This document shows, one piece after another, positions 46,105 to 55,621 of a stretch of 64,000 bases of DNA. The stretch is taken from positions 54,538 to 118,537 of the forward strand of contig CALKBV010000002.1 of the NCBI GenBank assembly GCA_937775265.1. The letters run 5' to 3'. The stretch's first letter is position 1. The number at the start of each line of letters is the position of its first letter. The position numbers and the translations under genes are program-made. The notes beneath the pieces were generated by a model, which saw nothing but the letters and a program-made list of their open reading frames with translations, was not told the DNA's origin and did no database searches. This DNA comes from an uncultured Pseudomonadales bacterium. GTDB taxonomy: Bacteria; Pseudomonadota; Gammaproteobacteria; Pseudomonadales; Azotimanducaceae.

Positions 46105-47511
46105 ATGAAAATTAGCGTTCAAACCAACATTGCAGCACCAGTCTTCCAGCAAATTGTCGACCAGGTCCATTTCGCTATTTCTGCCGGTGAATTATTGCCT
46201 GGTGAACGCCTTCCCAGCATCCGCGCCGTAGCAACGGAGCTCGGCATTGCGCCGAATACCGTAGCCAAGGCTTATCGCCAGCTGGAATTTCGCGGCCTGA
46301 TTACCGCGCACGACCGTTCAGGTTACTCGGTTATGGCAGTAGTACCCGACAGCCGCTATCAGGCCAGAGGTGTAAGCGCGGACAAAACGGAAGTCCATAA
46401 CGCCGTGGATAAACTTGAACAGGGCCTCTTCCCAGGCGCGTTCTGCAAAGTGACCGAAGACTTCCTTTCCGGTGACCCTGCAAAGTGCAATGTTATTCAT
46501 GCCGATGGCGCGGGAACAAAATCGATAGTCGCCTACCTTTGGTACAAAGAAACCGGTGATGCTTCTGTCTTTCGCGGCATCGCACAAGACAGTATTGTCA
46601 TGAACCTGGACGACCTGCTTTGTGTTGGCGTGAACGGCAGGATCCTTATTTCCAATACCGTCAACCGCAACGCTCTGAACTGCCCGGGAGAAGTTATTTC
46701 CGAGCTCATCGATGGCACTGAAGAGTTTCTCGAGTCCATGAGAGAACATGGCATTAACATTTATTCGGGTGGCGGTGAGACAGCAGACGTCGGCGACCTG
46801 ACAGGAACCCTGGTTGTCGATTCCTGTGCAGTGGCGGTCATGGACAAGGCAGATGTCATCACAAACGATATCACCCCGGACCTTGCGATCATCGGGCTAT
46901 CTTCTACCGGGCAGGCAAATTACGAACAACACGCCAACAGCGGTATGGGTAGTAACGGCCTGACAAGCGCGCGTCATGACATGCTTTCCTCCCATTACGC
47001 CTACAACTACCCTGAGGCTTTCGACGCCAATCTGAACCCCTCACTTGTTTACTGCGGGCCATATCGACTGTCTGACTCACTGCCGGGCAGTGAGTTTAGC
47101 GTTGGCGAGGCCATCCTTTCACCCACCAGAACCTATGCCCCAGCTATCTATCAACTAAGAGAAGCACTAGGGGATGATGTAAAAGGTGTTATTCACTGTT
47201 CCGGTGGTGCGCAGACAAAGTGCCTGCGGTTCGGCAACGGCGTGCATTACATCAAGGATAATCTCTTCGACGTCCCACCTCTGTTCTCCGCCATTCAGGC
47301 TGTTTCTGGGACCGGATGGGAAGAGATGTTTAAGGTTTTCAATATGGGACATCGGATGGAAGTTTACCTGCCCGCGACAAAAGTAGATGAAGCAATACGG
47401 ATTGCGTCCGGGCTCGGTATCGACGCAAAAGTGATCGGATATACAAAAGTGGCGGATGGCCCCAACGCACTCACACTGACCGATACCGCCGGACGCCAGT
47501 TTCGGTACTAA
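46105..47511 (+). CDS. purM: GntR-type HTH fused to PurM (AIR synthase)
   Basis: A 468-residue fusion. Residues about 10-76 are a short GntR/YtrA-type winged helix ([40 protein letters not shown], then [15 protein letters not shown]). From about residue 84 a complete phosphoribosylformylglycinamidine cyclo-ligase follows: [72 protein letters not shown]. The enzyme part resembles the roughly 390-residue Bacteroidetes PurM rather than the 345-residue gammaproteobacterial type. It would close FGAM to AIR in purine synthesis. The junction is very short and reading is uninterrupted. ATG 46105 is chosen because homology starts there; upstream in-frame TTG 46075 lies inside the palindrome. The fusion implies an enzyme that also regulates, probably its own gene. 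Confidence 0.88.
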   Translation: MKISVQTNIAAPVFQQIVDQVHFAISAGELLPGERLPSIRAVATELGIAPNTVAKAYRQLEFRGLITAHDRSGYSVMAVVPDSRYQARGVSADKTEVHNAVDKLEQGLFPGAFCKVTEDFLSGDPAKCNVIHADGAGTKSIVAYLWYKETGDASVFRGIAQDSIVMNLDDLLCVGVNGRILISNTVNRNALNCPGEVISELIDGTEEFLESMREHGINIYSGGGETADVGDLTGTLVVDSCAVAVMDKADVITNDITPDLAIIGLSSTGQANYEQHANSGMGSNGLTSARHDMLSSHYAYNYPEAFDANLNPSLVYCGPYRLSDSLPGSEFSVGEAILSPTRTYAPAIYQLREALGDDVKGVIHCSGGAQTKCLRFGNGVHYIKDNLFDVPPLFSAIQAVSGTGWEEMFKVFNMGHRMEVYLPATKVDEAIRIASGLGIDAKVIGYTKVADGPNALTLTDTAGRQFRY

Positions 47512-47571
47512 TCAGGATTCAGCTGTTGGTAGCCAATCCAACTCCACAGTATTATCCTAGGCCACCACCAT

Positions 47572-47595
47572 CGCCGGCTGGACTAGAACCCGGCG
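47572..47595 (+). terminator. hairpin between the PurM fusion and pilU
   Basis: CGCCGG (47572-47577) pairs with CCGGCG (47590-47595) across a 12-base loop. No T-run follows. It lies 60 bases after the purM stop and 28 bases before pilU, so it could be a weak terminator or part of the pilU leader. Confidence 0.3.
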
Positions 47596-47623
47596 TTCGA
47601 TCAGCTAAAAGGAGTGTTAGCCA

Positions 47624-48871
47624 ATGGCCCAGATAGAATTTGAAGAATGCTTGCGAATTCTTGTCGATAAGGAGGGCTCAGACCTTTATTACAGTGTCGG
47701 CGCACCTCCCTCCGCCAAGTTTCATGGCACCCTGAATCAGATTTCCGATACTCCCATGCTGCCAGGTGAAGTCGCAGTCATCGCCAACAGCGTGATGAAT
47801 GAAGATCAGCGAAATGCCTTCGAGGATAACCCTGAGTGTAACCTCGCCATTTCCCGGACTGGCCTTGGCCGATTTCGGGTCAACATTTTCAAACAACGTA
47901 ATGAATACTCCATGGTCATCCGGCGACTCGGTGACAGCCTGCCAAACCACAAAGACCTGGGACTGCCTCCCGTTCTGCCAAAACTCATCATGTCCAAGCT
48001 GGGTCTAATACTGTTTGTTGGCGGAACCGGTTCCGGTAAATCTACGTCCATGGCTGCGCTAATTGATTACCGGAACCAAAAATCCAAAGGGCACATCATC
48101 ACGATTGAAGACCCTGTTGAATTCACGCACCCCCATAAGGGTTGTATCGTCAACCAACGTGAAGTGGGTACTGACACTAACAGCTGGGATGAAGCATTGG
48201 CCAACACACTGCGCCAGGCGCCTGACGTGATACTGATTGGTGAGATACGGCACCAGGAAACCATGGAACATGCCATGGCCTTTGCAGAAACAGGCCACCT
48301 TTGCCTCTCTACCCTCCACGCTAATAATTCTAACCAGGCAATGAACCGAATAATCAACTTCTTCCCTAAAGAACGTCACACCCAACTTCTAAAGGATCTG
48401 TCACAAAATCTGCGAGGTATCATTTCCCAGCGCCTGGTTAAAACAGTCGACGGTAAACGTGCTGCGGCGATTGAAATTCTGCTGGGCACCCCGCGAGCTG
48501 CTGACCTTATTGCAAAAGGCGATGTCGGTTCTCTCAAAGAGCTAATGGAGAAATCAGCCGAACAGGGTATGCAGACCTTCGATATGGCCCTGTTCAAACT
48601 CTATAAATCAGGGCAAATCACACTTGACGAAGCATTAAAAAATGCAGACTCCAAGAACAACCTCCGACTGAGAGTCACTCTGGACGGTAAGAAACCTCAG
48701 GAAAAAGGCAAAGAAGAAACCAGCCAAGCAGCAGCACCCAAAGCAGCCCCACCGCCGCGCGCCAAATTTACCGTGGAGGGGGAGAAACCAGCCAAGGAAG
48801 AGGCACCAGCCGAAAGTACGGAAAGGCTCTCCCTACTGTCCCTCGAAGAAGAAGAGGAAGAAAACCCATAG
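47624..48871 (+). CDS. pilU: PilU-type pilus retraction ATPase
   Basis: A 415-residue hexameric secretion ATPase. Walker A is VGGTGSGKSTS near residue 133, the Asp box is ITIEDPVEF, Walker B is VILIGEIRHQETMEHA, and the His box is HLCLSTLHANNSNQAMNRII. The sequence FAETGHLCLSTLHANN separates PilU from PilT. PilU supports PilT in type IV pilus retraction. A long C-terminal tail from about residue 355 is Ala/Pro/Lys-rich and ends in an acidic run (EEEEEE). The usual pilT neighbour is missing here. Confidence 0.92.
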   Translation: MAQIEFEECLRILVDKEGSDLYYSVGAPPSAKFHGTLNQISDTPMLPGEVAVIANSVMNEDQRNAFEDNPECNLAISRTGLGRFRVNIFKQRNEYSMVIRRLGDSLPNHKDLGLPPVLPKLIMSKLGLILFVGGTGSGKSTSMAALIDYRNQKSKGHIITIEDPVEFTHPHKGCIVNQREVGTDTNSWDEALANTLRQAPDVILIGEIRHQETMEHAMAFAETGHLCLSTLHANNSNQAMNRIINFFPKERHTQLLKDLSQNLRGIISQRLVKTVDGKRAAAIEILLGTPRAADLIAKGDVGSLKELMEKSAEQGMQTFDMALFKLYKSGQITLDEALKNADSKNNLRLRVTLDGKKPQEKGKEETSQAAAPKAAPPPRAKFTVEGEKPAKEEAPAESTERLSLLSLEEEEEENP

Positions 48872-48873
48872 GA

Positions 48874-49722
48874 TTAGTTCAGCTTCTCAGACAATGACTG
48901 GTAAAAGTTAGAGACGATGGGAAGGGAATACGTCGACTTTCGCGCGACAAAGCGGACAGGCCTGTGAAGGCCTTTTTCTCCAAGGTTGATCAGGCAGGAT
49001 TCCGGCACTTTAAGCGTCTTCGCAACACCAATAGGCACCATCCCGTGACCAAACCCCGCAATAGCCATCTGCGCAACACTGAAAAATGATTCCAGGGAAA
49101 CTTCCCGCTTAATTCGGAGCTTCCTGACCTCATCCTGGAATGATCTCCAGGCACCCGAATAGTCCTCGATTGTTATGACACTCAACTCGCCGCGGCTGGG
49201 GAATGTTATGGGTTCCAGACCAGACGGGATAATGACCATTGGCTCCATGGTAAGGACTTCAGATTGAAGATCGGTATCCAGCGTGTCGGACCCGGTACAG
49301 ACGCCAACCATGAATTCACCGGAACGAATCCGGTCAAGCACAACCGGTGTCCGGTGAGTGTGGAACACAAAGCTCACTTCAGGCATATCAGTTCTAACCT
49401 GGTAAAACACTTCCGGGCCCCAGGACGACAAAATGGCATCCGATACGCCAATGACCAATTCACCCTTACCGCTCGCCACGTCATGGATAAACAAATCTCT
49501 CAATTCCGACAGAACCGGAGAGATCTTGTCGACCAGGTGCTGGCCGTGCTGGGTAAGCTCGACTCGCCGGCCCTTCTTCTGGATCAGCTTCCGATTGTAG
49601 TAACGCTCAAGCGCAGAAATTCGCTTACTCACCGCGGACTGCGTGATGCGAAGCTCGGTACTTGCCTCCATCATGGTGCCGGTACGTGCAAGCGTCAGCA
49701 GGGTTTCCAGATTCTCAATCAT
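48874..49722 (-). CDS. LysR-family transcriptional regulator
   Basis: A 282-residue LTTR. The winged-helix domain is at residues 1-65 (LETLLTLARTGTMMEASTEL, RITQSAVSKRISALERYY), followed by a periplasmic-binding-protein-like effector domain. I chose ATG 49722 because the HTH begins at once. The frame is open for 28 codons upstream to 49806, but that extension is not LTTR-like. It is divergent from the TSUP transporter gene and is the likely regulator of it. Confidence 0.88.
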   Translation of the reverse strand: MIENLETLLTLARTGTMMEASTELRITQSAVSKRISALERYYNRKLIQKKGRRVELTQHGQHLVDKISPVLSELRDLFIHDVASGKGELVIGVSDAILSSWGPEVFYQVRTDMPEVSFVFHTHRTPVVLDRIRSGEFMVGVCTGSDTLDTDLQSEVLTMEPMVIIPSGLEPITFPSRGELSVITIEDYSGAWRSFQDEVRKLRIKREVSLESFFSVAQMAIAGFGHGMVPIGVAKTLKVPESCLINLGEKGLHRPVRFVARKSTYSLPIVSNFYQSLSEKLN

Positions 49723-49833
49723 GTATTCAATCCAGGGGCACTTATTCCACAGGTTCATTAATTCCAAAGTTACATGCATTGTATTCCAACGATTCTCTTT
49801 TCTCATCTATAAAGAACACGCAGACTGCACCTC

Positions 49834-50565
49834 ATGACTTACTTACTACTTGTTCTTGCAACTTTTGCGACCAGTATCATCTCCGGCGTCCTCAGCATGG
49901 CAGGTGGGATGATCCTGATGGGCGTATTCGGCTTCTTCCTGTCAGTACCTGCAGCTATGGTGCTTCACGGGATCGCGCAGACTTTTTCCAACGGCTCACG
50001 GGTCTGGCTCTATAGGCGCCACATAAAATGGCGGGTGCTGGGCTACTACTCTATCGGCGCATTCGCAGTTCTTGGCCTTTTTGCAACACTGACATTTGTA
50101 CCCAGCATTGGACTGGTTTTTATTCTGATTGGCTGCTTCCCTTTTCTCGCGCTTACTTTGCCAACAACCATCAATCTGGATATGGAGCGGGGCCCTGTGT
50201 CTTTCTTTTCAGGCATCATCGTCACAACCGCGCAGATGCTGGCCGGAGCATCAGGACCGGTACTGGATATCTTTTATGTGAAAAGCGAGATGTCGAAGGA
50301 AGCAATTCTGGGTACCAAAGCAGTCACCCAGACCTTGGGGCATATCCTGAAATTGATTTATTACGCGATCATCATGACCATCGCCAGCGATCTGATTCCT
50401 GTCTGGGTAATTCCCTCTGTAGTCGCCGCTGCAATACTTGGTAATTACTGTGCAAGCCTGCTCGTCACCCGCATGAGTGACCACCAGTTTAAGAAGATTG
50501 GCCGCTACGTCATCAGGTTCATCTGTGTCATCTACATCGGCAAGGGTATTGCAGAACTTATTTAG
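49834..50565 (+). CDS. TauE/SafE (TSUP)-family membrane transporter
   Basis: A 243-residue integral membrane protein with about seven helices. ATFATSIISGVLSMAGGMIL at the N-terminus and the mid-protein repeat FFSGIIVTTAQMLAGASGPV are typical of the TSUP fold, whose members export sulfite, sulfoacetate or other small organic anions. The substrate is unknown. It overlaps the 3' end of the large carboxylase gene by four bases on the opposite strand. The adjacent divergent LysR gene may control it. Confidence 0.87.
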   Translation: MTYLLLVLATFATSIISGVLSMAGGMILMGVFGFFLSVPAAMVLHGIAQTFSNGSRVWLYRRHIKWRVLGYYSIGAFAVLGLFATLTFVPSIGLVFILIGCFPFLALTLPTTINLDMERGPVSFFSGIIVTTAQMLAGASGPVLDIFYVKSEMSKEAILGTKAVTQTLGHILKLIYYAIIMTIASDLIPVWVIPSVVAAAILGNYCASLLVTRMSDHQFKKIGRYVIRFICVIYIGKGIAELI

Positions 50566-53500
50566 GCAGACTCGCCGGCACTGTCAGCAACAGGTTTAAT
50601 GACAAAGAGCAAATCCCCCTCGTTAACCTGTTGGCCGGTAGTAATGTTGATTCTGGTTATCTCGTATCGACCATCACCGGCGTACAATTCACCATCATCC
50701 CCGGAGAATGTATTGAGATTGACCGGCGTGAACATCTTCATCGCTTCAAGCTGGCACAAAACATCACTCGTCCCCACCACATCACCAACGTTGACATACT
50801 CAGGCTCTGACGGTGAAGGTGTTCTGTAGAAAACACCCGTCGATGGTGACAGCACCTTTAACTCATCGCTGTCATCGATCTTCAGCATTTCGATACTCAG
50901 ACCGGAACCAACGGAGCCCGACGCTTCCTCAATTTCCTTGATCAGATCTTCCGCATCAATTCGATCAAGATACGCAGGCAGATAGCCAGTATCGTATTCG
51001 CCGCCCAGAAAGACATCATCCCTCAGGATTCTCTTTATCAGTGAGATGTTCGTACAAATACCGTTGATCACTACCCGATCAAGATACTCAGCCATTTTGT
51101 TAACAGCATCGTTTCGGTTTTCGCCATGACAGATGATCTGGATGATCAGAGAATCATAGAAAGGCGAAACCACCTTGCCGTCACCCGCCATAGAGATAAG
51201 CTGGATGTGGTCCTCCTCAGGCAGCACACATTTTGTGATTTCACCTGGCGTCGGGACAAACGAGACACTACCATCAGCGTCTAATACTGCTTTTTCGGCA
51301 TTGACCCGCACTTCTAGGCCATAGCCCTTCCCGAGGAATTTCATCTTCTCGATCGAATCACCGGACGCGATCTGGAATTGCTTCTCAACGATATCAACAC
51401 CCGTCACCACTTCTGTCACCGGATGCTCAACCTGAAGCCGCGTATTCATCTCCATGAAATAGATCGCATCGCTTGGAACATCGTATATAAACTCAACAGT
51501 TCCTGCGCCGGTGTAGTTCACCGCATCGGCAATCTTTTCGGCATAGGATAGTACTTTCTCTCTCCATTTCTTTGGCAGCATGGTAGAACCGGATTCTTCC
51601 ATCAGCTTCTGGTTGTTTCTCTGCACGCTGCAATCTCGAATGCCAATCACTCGCGTGTTTCCATGCGTGTCTCGTAACAACTGGGCTTCGATATGACGGA
51701 GGTTGGTGACAAACTTTTCAATATAGAGGTCACCATTGCCAAAGGCAGCTTTTGCTTCGGTGGTCACCTGGTGAAATAGTTGGTGCAGTTGCTCCGGCTT
51801 GTGAACGACCTGGATGCCTTTACCACCGCCACCGTGAACAGCCTTCAGCAGAACCGGGTAGCCGATCTGTTCAGAAATCTCGGCTGCTTTTTCACTGGAG
51901 TCGACAATACCGTGGCTACCGGGTACCACTGGCACATCAATGCTCATCGTTGTATTGATGGCGTTGGATTTGTTGCCCATGGTTTCCATAGACATGACAC
52001 TTGGCCCAATAAAATTAACGCCATGCTTACGAACAAGGTCTGCAAAGTTCGGGTCTTCAGAAAGAAAACCAATGCCCGGATGCAGGGAGTCGACTTTCTC
52101 AGCATCAGCAATGCTGATAACCGACCGGGCATTCAGGTAGCTTTCATCGGAGGTATTACCACCAATGCAGACCAGCGAATGTTTAGGGTCGTCACTCACC
52201 ATGTCAGCCGGCACAGATTCCATATCCGGGTCTGACTGGATCAGCACCACCTCATGACCGAGCGCCTTAGCTCTTGAGACCAGCTTGACGGCTGTACATC
52301 CCCTTGCATGAATAAGAACTCTTTTAACGGGTCGAATCAGCTCTTCTTCTTTGGGTATATTAAGCTCGACCAGTGGACGCTGGGCTTCCAGGGCGCCCGA
52401 CATGACTCGGTCAACAACCTGCTCCACAGTTTCACTGGGCACAGGAATGGTCGGGTCAATATTCCTTAACTCAACATCGTGATCTTCAGAGAACGGGTGC
52501 TTCACCAGTCCAGCCATAGAGCCTTCGTTGAGCGACAGGTAGTTACTTAACAAACACTGGTAGGGCAAATTGCGCTCTACCACAGCCTGACCGGCAAATG
52601 GCATTCTTGCGCCGCTCAGGTAATAGGTTTGTACCAGAGGGTGGGTAACAAAACTTGCCTGGGCACCACCCGTGCAATGACCGAACCCGAACATAATGAT
52701 GGGCAGATCATTGTCCCGGATAAACCGGGTAATACGGTCGTTAATAGCAGCCATAGTAAAGAGCGCGGCGGCTCCTTCTTTGGTCTGCATGCCGCCCGAA
52801 GAAATAAAGCATATAACCGGAAGCCGCTGCTTCGCGCACTCAACCAGCAATTGGCAAAATCGGACGCAGTCCGAGTTATCAATACTGCCCGCCTGGAACG
52901 CCACATTAGACAGAACCAGCCCTGCACGGTAACAACCCTTCTCGGTTTTAAAATCACCGATCCCTGTAATCAGGCCATGAGGTCGAACGCCTGCCTTAAG
53001 GGCCTGCTCAATTGAAGGCCTGAACGTCGGAAAGGCGCATGGGTTAGCTGACATCAATGAGCCCCCTATCTCTTCAAAATGCTCTACGTACTTCTCAATG
53101 ATCGTCTCAAAGCTGGTGCGCTTGGATCTGTTTTCCTGGTTCAGAAACTCGTTGAACAGAAGGTCGCGATAGGCAATGGTCAGCCTGTTCCAGAAATCTT
53201 TTCTTCGCCCAATTCGAACTGGCTCAATCTTCCCTTCAAATTTTCTGCCTGTTCGGCGTGATGAGTAATATTCGGGCAGGATCTTTTCAAAGAAGAAACT
53301 GATCACGACAAACAAAGTATCGGACTTGTCTTTGTGAACGACCCGAATCCATTCTTCGACTGATTTCAGAAAATTCATACAACCTGAATGACCGGCAAGC
53401 TCTTCCATCCAGCCAGAGAAAGACTGCTGAACATCTACCGCGGTGAAACCTTTAAACGCTTCGAGATTCAGCACATCCTGAATAGATTTATCCAACAGAC

Positions 53501-55472
53501 CAGCCACAAAACCTCGCGGCATGCGTTTGGATTCATTTGCTTCCCTTGCCATCGAGACCAGGTCCGCGATCATATTCTCGTACACAAAGTCGAACAGGAT
53601 CAGGTTTCTGCAAGTGCCAATAAACTCTTCACGGAGGTCTTCGTCCAGAATGACGTCCAGAATATCCACATCGGGACCTGGTTCTGCGCTGCTTGTGTCG
53701 GATTTTCGCTCAAGATATGAACCCAATGCATCTTCAAGAAGTCGGCGATTGAGCGGGGTGACGGACGAGCCCTCAGCGAGGGCCAGCTCAGTGCTGGCTG
53801 CAGAAAGATTAACACCCGCCAGTCTTTCCTGATCGTACAGAGATTCGCCTTCCAGGATAATGTTCAGCTCTGATAACAACTGGGCCAGCAAGAAGACTTC
53901 GTTCTTCTCTTTTATGTAAGAAACATCGAACAGTTTTTTACCTTCGAAACTGAATCGCGCCTTGAGGTCACTTCTAAATGGATCCGTGGCCTCTGAGAGA
54001 GTTTTCAGCAACCCCTTCACGTCTTTAACATCCCCGCTCCCCAGGAAGTAACTGCTGGTCTGCGTGTCACCGAGATGCTGGATCAATGCGCTAAGGTTAT
54101 CCTCTGCGCTCGACTTCCACCTGTTATAAAGGTGGAGGCCAGAAACCAGGCAAATTTCCCTTTTCGCCGATTCGAAGTTTGCCTGTGGCTCACCAAAGAT
54201 AAACTGGGCAATTCGACCGCGCTCAGCACCAGCTCCCTTACGTTTATCCTGGAAGTTTTTCCAGGCTTTGTTAAGCGAATCTTCGTACAGGACTTTATCC
54301 GGATCCTGAAGCCAACCCAGGAAGGCAGCGCGGCGCTCACGATGGATACGTTGCGAGAGTTCCCCCTCGGGGATCTCCGCGTCAACCAGACGCCCGTACT
54401 GGGTAACGGTTGTACTCTGGATTCTCCGTCGTAGGCCCAGGTACCTCAAGTATCGAAAAGCCACACCAAATACGTTTGGATATTCGGTGGGGGATGTTCG
54501 GAGTTTCAATGTCGAACTGGCATGCACCGCCGCCATTGTCGGGCTCAGATTGAAGTAGCGATTGATATTGCGATGGTAATGATCAAGCACTTCGGGATGC
54601 TCAGAAACAAACTTCTTGGTGCCCTCCTCGATAGAGGTGATACCTGAAACTATCGCATTTCGCAGGTTTTCAATTTTCCCACTTTCACCTGGATCGTAAT
54701 CAACGATGCCGTCAATGTTCCCCTGCTTGTAAAGCTCATAGGAAGAGACGCCAACAAATTTGGCGCATTCCTGCCACGACAGGTTGTATCGCCTAACGAG
54801 GCTGGCAAGGCTCTTGGGGTGAATGGTGTTGAACACCCCGGTTCGCAGTGACAATAGTAAGTTGCTGGACGCTAAGGGAATCGCGCCACCGGAATATCCC
54901 TGACCAATGATGATACCGAGTGTCGGGACGTCGACATTACAAAGTTCAGCAATCAACCCTGATATTGCGTGCGCCTGGTTGTTCCCATTGGCCTCTTCAT
55001 AGGGATCTGCGCCAGGCGTATCCATAAAAGTCACAATGGGCATTGAACGAACACCAAATTCGCTCGCGAGTTTTGCTGCAGCGTTATGGTGCTCCGGACC
55101 CCAGACGCCGGTTGCATGAGCCCGATTTTGTGTAATCAGGCCAATTCGGCGTGGTGTCCCGTTGAAATCAAACTCAAGTTCAGCGGCATACATTGGCCCA
55201 TTCTCAACTTCGTTGAATGTGGGGACGTCCAATGCTCTGACAATTTCCTTTGAACCAGGACGAGTCGACTCTTCGGTTGGCGCGACAGTTGCCTCGATAT
55301 AAGCATCTACCTCCATATTACGAAGGCTATCCAGCTCTTTCTCGATTTGTTGTTCTCTCAGCAAGCCCCGCATAACTGATGCCGGTTCTTTACGGGGAAA
55401 CAACGAGAAGTCTTTAGCCAGACTTTCGGCATTCAAATACAACTGATCAACGGAGGTGGGTTCTTGTCCCAT
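50562..55472 (-). CDS. single-chain multidomain biotin-dependent acyl-CoA carboxylase
   Basis: A 1636-residue protein that combines all parts of a biotin carboxylase. Order: AccA-like carboxyltransferase half (residues about 60-310, with GQGYSGGAIPLAS near 192); an unassigned helical region (about 320-800); AccD-like half (about 805-1035, ISSGGMQTKEGAAALF and FGFGHCTGGAQASF); biotin carboxylase ATP-grasp (about 1045-1500, AVHGGGGKGIQVV, MEMNTRLQVEHPVTEV); and BCCP (about 1555-1625, biotin Lys in LEAMKMF). The usual ANRGEIA start of the carboxylase is changed to HARGCTAVK. No AccD zinc finger is visible. Similar long proteins occur in some marine gammaproteobacteria, but the acyl-CoA substrate is unknown. 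It lies downstream of fumarase and MaoC genes on the same strand. Confidence 0.92.
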   Translation of the reverse strand: MGQEPTSVDQLYLNAESLAKDFSLFPRKEPASVMRGLLREQQIEKELDSLRNMEVDAYIEATVAPTEESTRPGSKEIVRALDVPTFNEVENGPMYAAELEFDFNGTPRRIGLITQNRAHATGVWGPEHHNAAAKLASEFGVRSMPIVTFMDTPGADPYEEANGNNQAHAISGLIAELCNVDVPTLGIIIGQGYSGGAIPLASSNLLLSLRTGVFNTIHPKSLASLVRRYNLSWQECAKFVGVSSYELYKQGNIDGIVDYDPGESGKIENLRNAIVSGITSIEEGTKKFVSEHPEVLDHYHRNINRYFNLSPTMAAVHASSTLKLRTSPTEYPNVFGVAFRYLRYLGLRRRIQSTTVTQYGRLVDAEIPEGELSQRIHRERRAAFLGWLQDPDKVLYEDSLNKAWKNFQDKRKGAGAERGRIAQFIFGEPQANFESAKREICLVSGLHLYNRWKSSAEDNLSALIQHLGDTQTSSYFLGSGDVKDVKGLLKTLSEATDPFRSDLKARFSFEGKKLFDVSYIKEKNEVFLLAQLLSELNIILEGESLYDQERLAGVNLSAASTELALAEGSSVTPLNRRLLEDALGSYLERKSDTSSAEPGPDVDILDVILDEDLREEFIGTCRNLILFDFVYENMIADLVSMAREANESKRMPRGFVAGLLDKSIQDVLNLEAFKGFTAVDVQQSFSGWMEELAGHSGCMNFLKSVEEWIRVVHKDKSDTLFVVISFFFEKILPEYYSSRRTGRKFEGKIEPVRIGRRKDFWNRLTIAYRDLLFNEFLNQENRSKRTSFETIIEKYVEHFEEIGGSLMSANPCAFPTFRPSIEQALKAGVRPHGLITGIGDFKTEKGCYRAGLVLSNVAFQAGSIDNSDCVRFCQLLVECAKQRLPVICFISSGGMQTKEGAAALFTMAAINDRITRFIRDNDLPIIMFGFGHCTGGAQASFVTHPLVQTYYLSGARMPFAGQAVVERNLPYQCLLSNYLSLNEGSMAGLVKHPFSEDHDVELRNIDPTIPVPSETVEQVVDRVMSGALEAQRPLVELNIPKEEELIRPVKRVLIHARGCTAVKLVSRAKALGHEVVLIQSDPDMESVPADMVSDDPKHSLVCIGGNTSDESYLNARSVISIADAEKVDSLHPGIGFLSEDPNFADLVRKHGVNFIGPSVMSMETMGNKSNAINTTMSIDVPVVPGSHGIVDSSEKAAEISEQIGYPVLLKAVHGGGGKGIQVVHKPEQLHQLFHQVTTEAKAAFGNGDLYIEKFVTNLRHIEAQLLRDTHGNTRVIGIRDCSVQRNNQKLMEESGSTMLPKKWREKVLSYAEKIADAVNYTGAGTVEFIYDVPSDAIYFMEMNTRLQVEHPVTEVVTGVDIVEKQFQIASGDSIEKMKFLGKGYGLEVRVNAEKAVLDADGSVSFVPTPGEITKCVLPEEDHIQLISMAGDGKVVSPFYDSLIIQIICHGENRNDAVNKMAEYLDRVVINGICTNISLIKRILRDDVFLGGEYDTGYLPAYLDRIDAEDLIKEIEEASGSVGSGLSIEMLKIDDSDELKVLSPSTGVFYRTPSPSEPEYVNVGDVVGTSDVLCQLEAMKMFTPVNLNTFSGDDGELYAGDGRYEITRINITTGQQVNEGDLLFVIKPVADSAGESA

Positions 55473-55621
55473 ACTGCAAATATTCCAAAAAAGACGGGAA
55501 AACTAGCTCAATGCCGGAAAGCTAGCCTACTTCAAAGCGTCAGTTCTTTCAACGAAATGACTGTTGAATTAAGCCCTAACTTTATGATTTTTGTCGATTT
55601 TTCAGCCTTCGTGCTCATCCG

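Noticed and set aside
53388..53720. Plus-strand frames in the linker region of the large carboxylase
   Set aside because: They are short, lack motifs and lie opposite a continuous 1636-codon frame.
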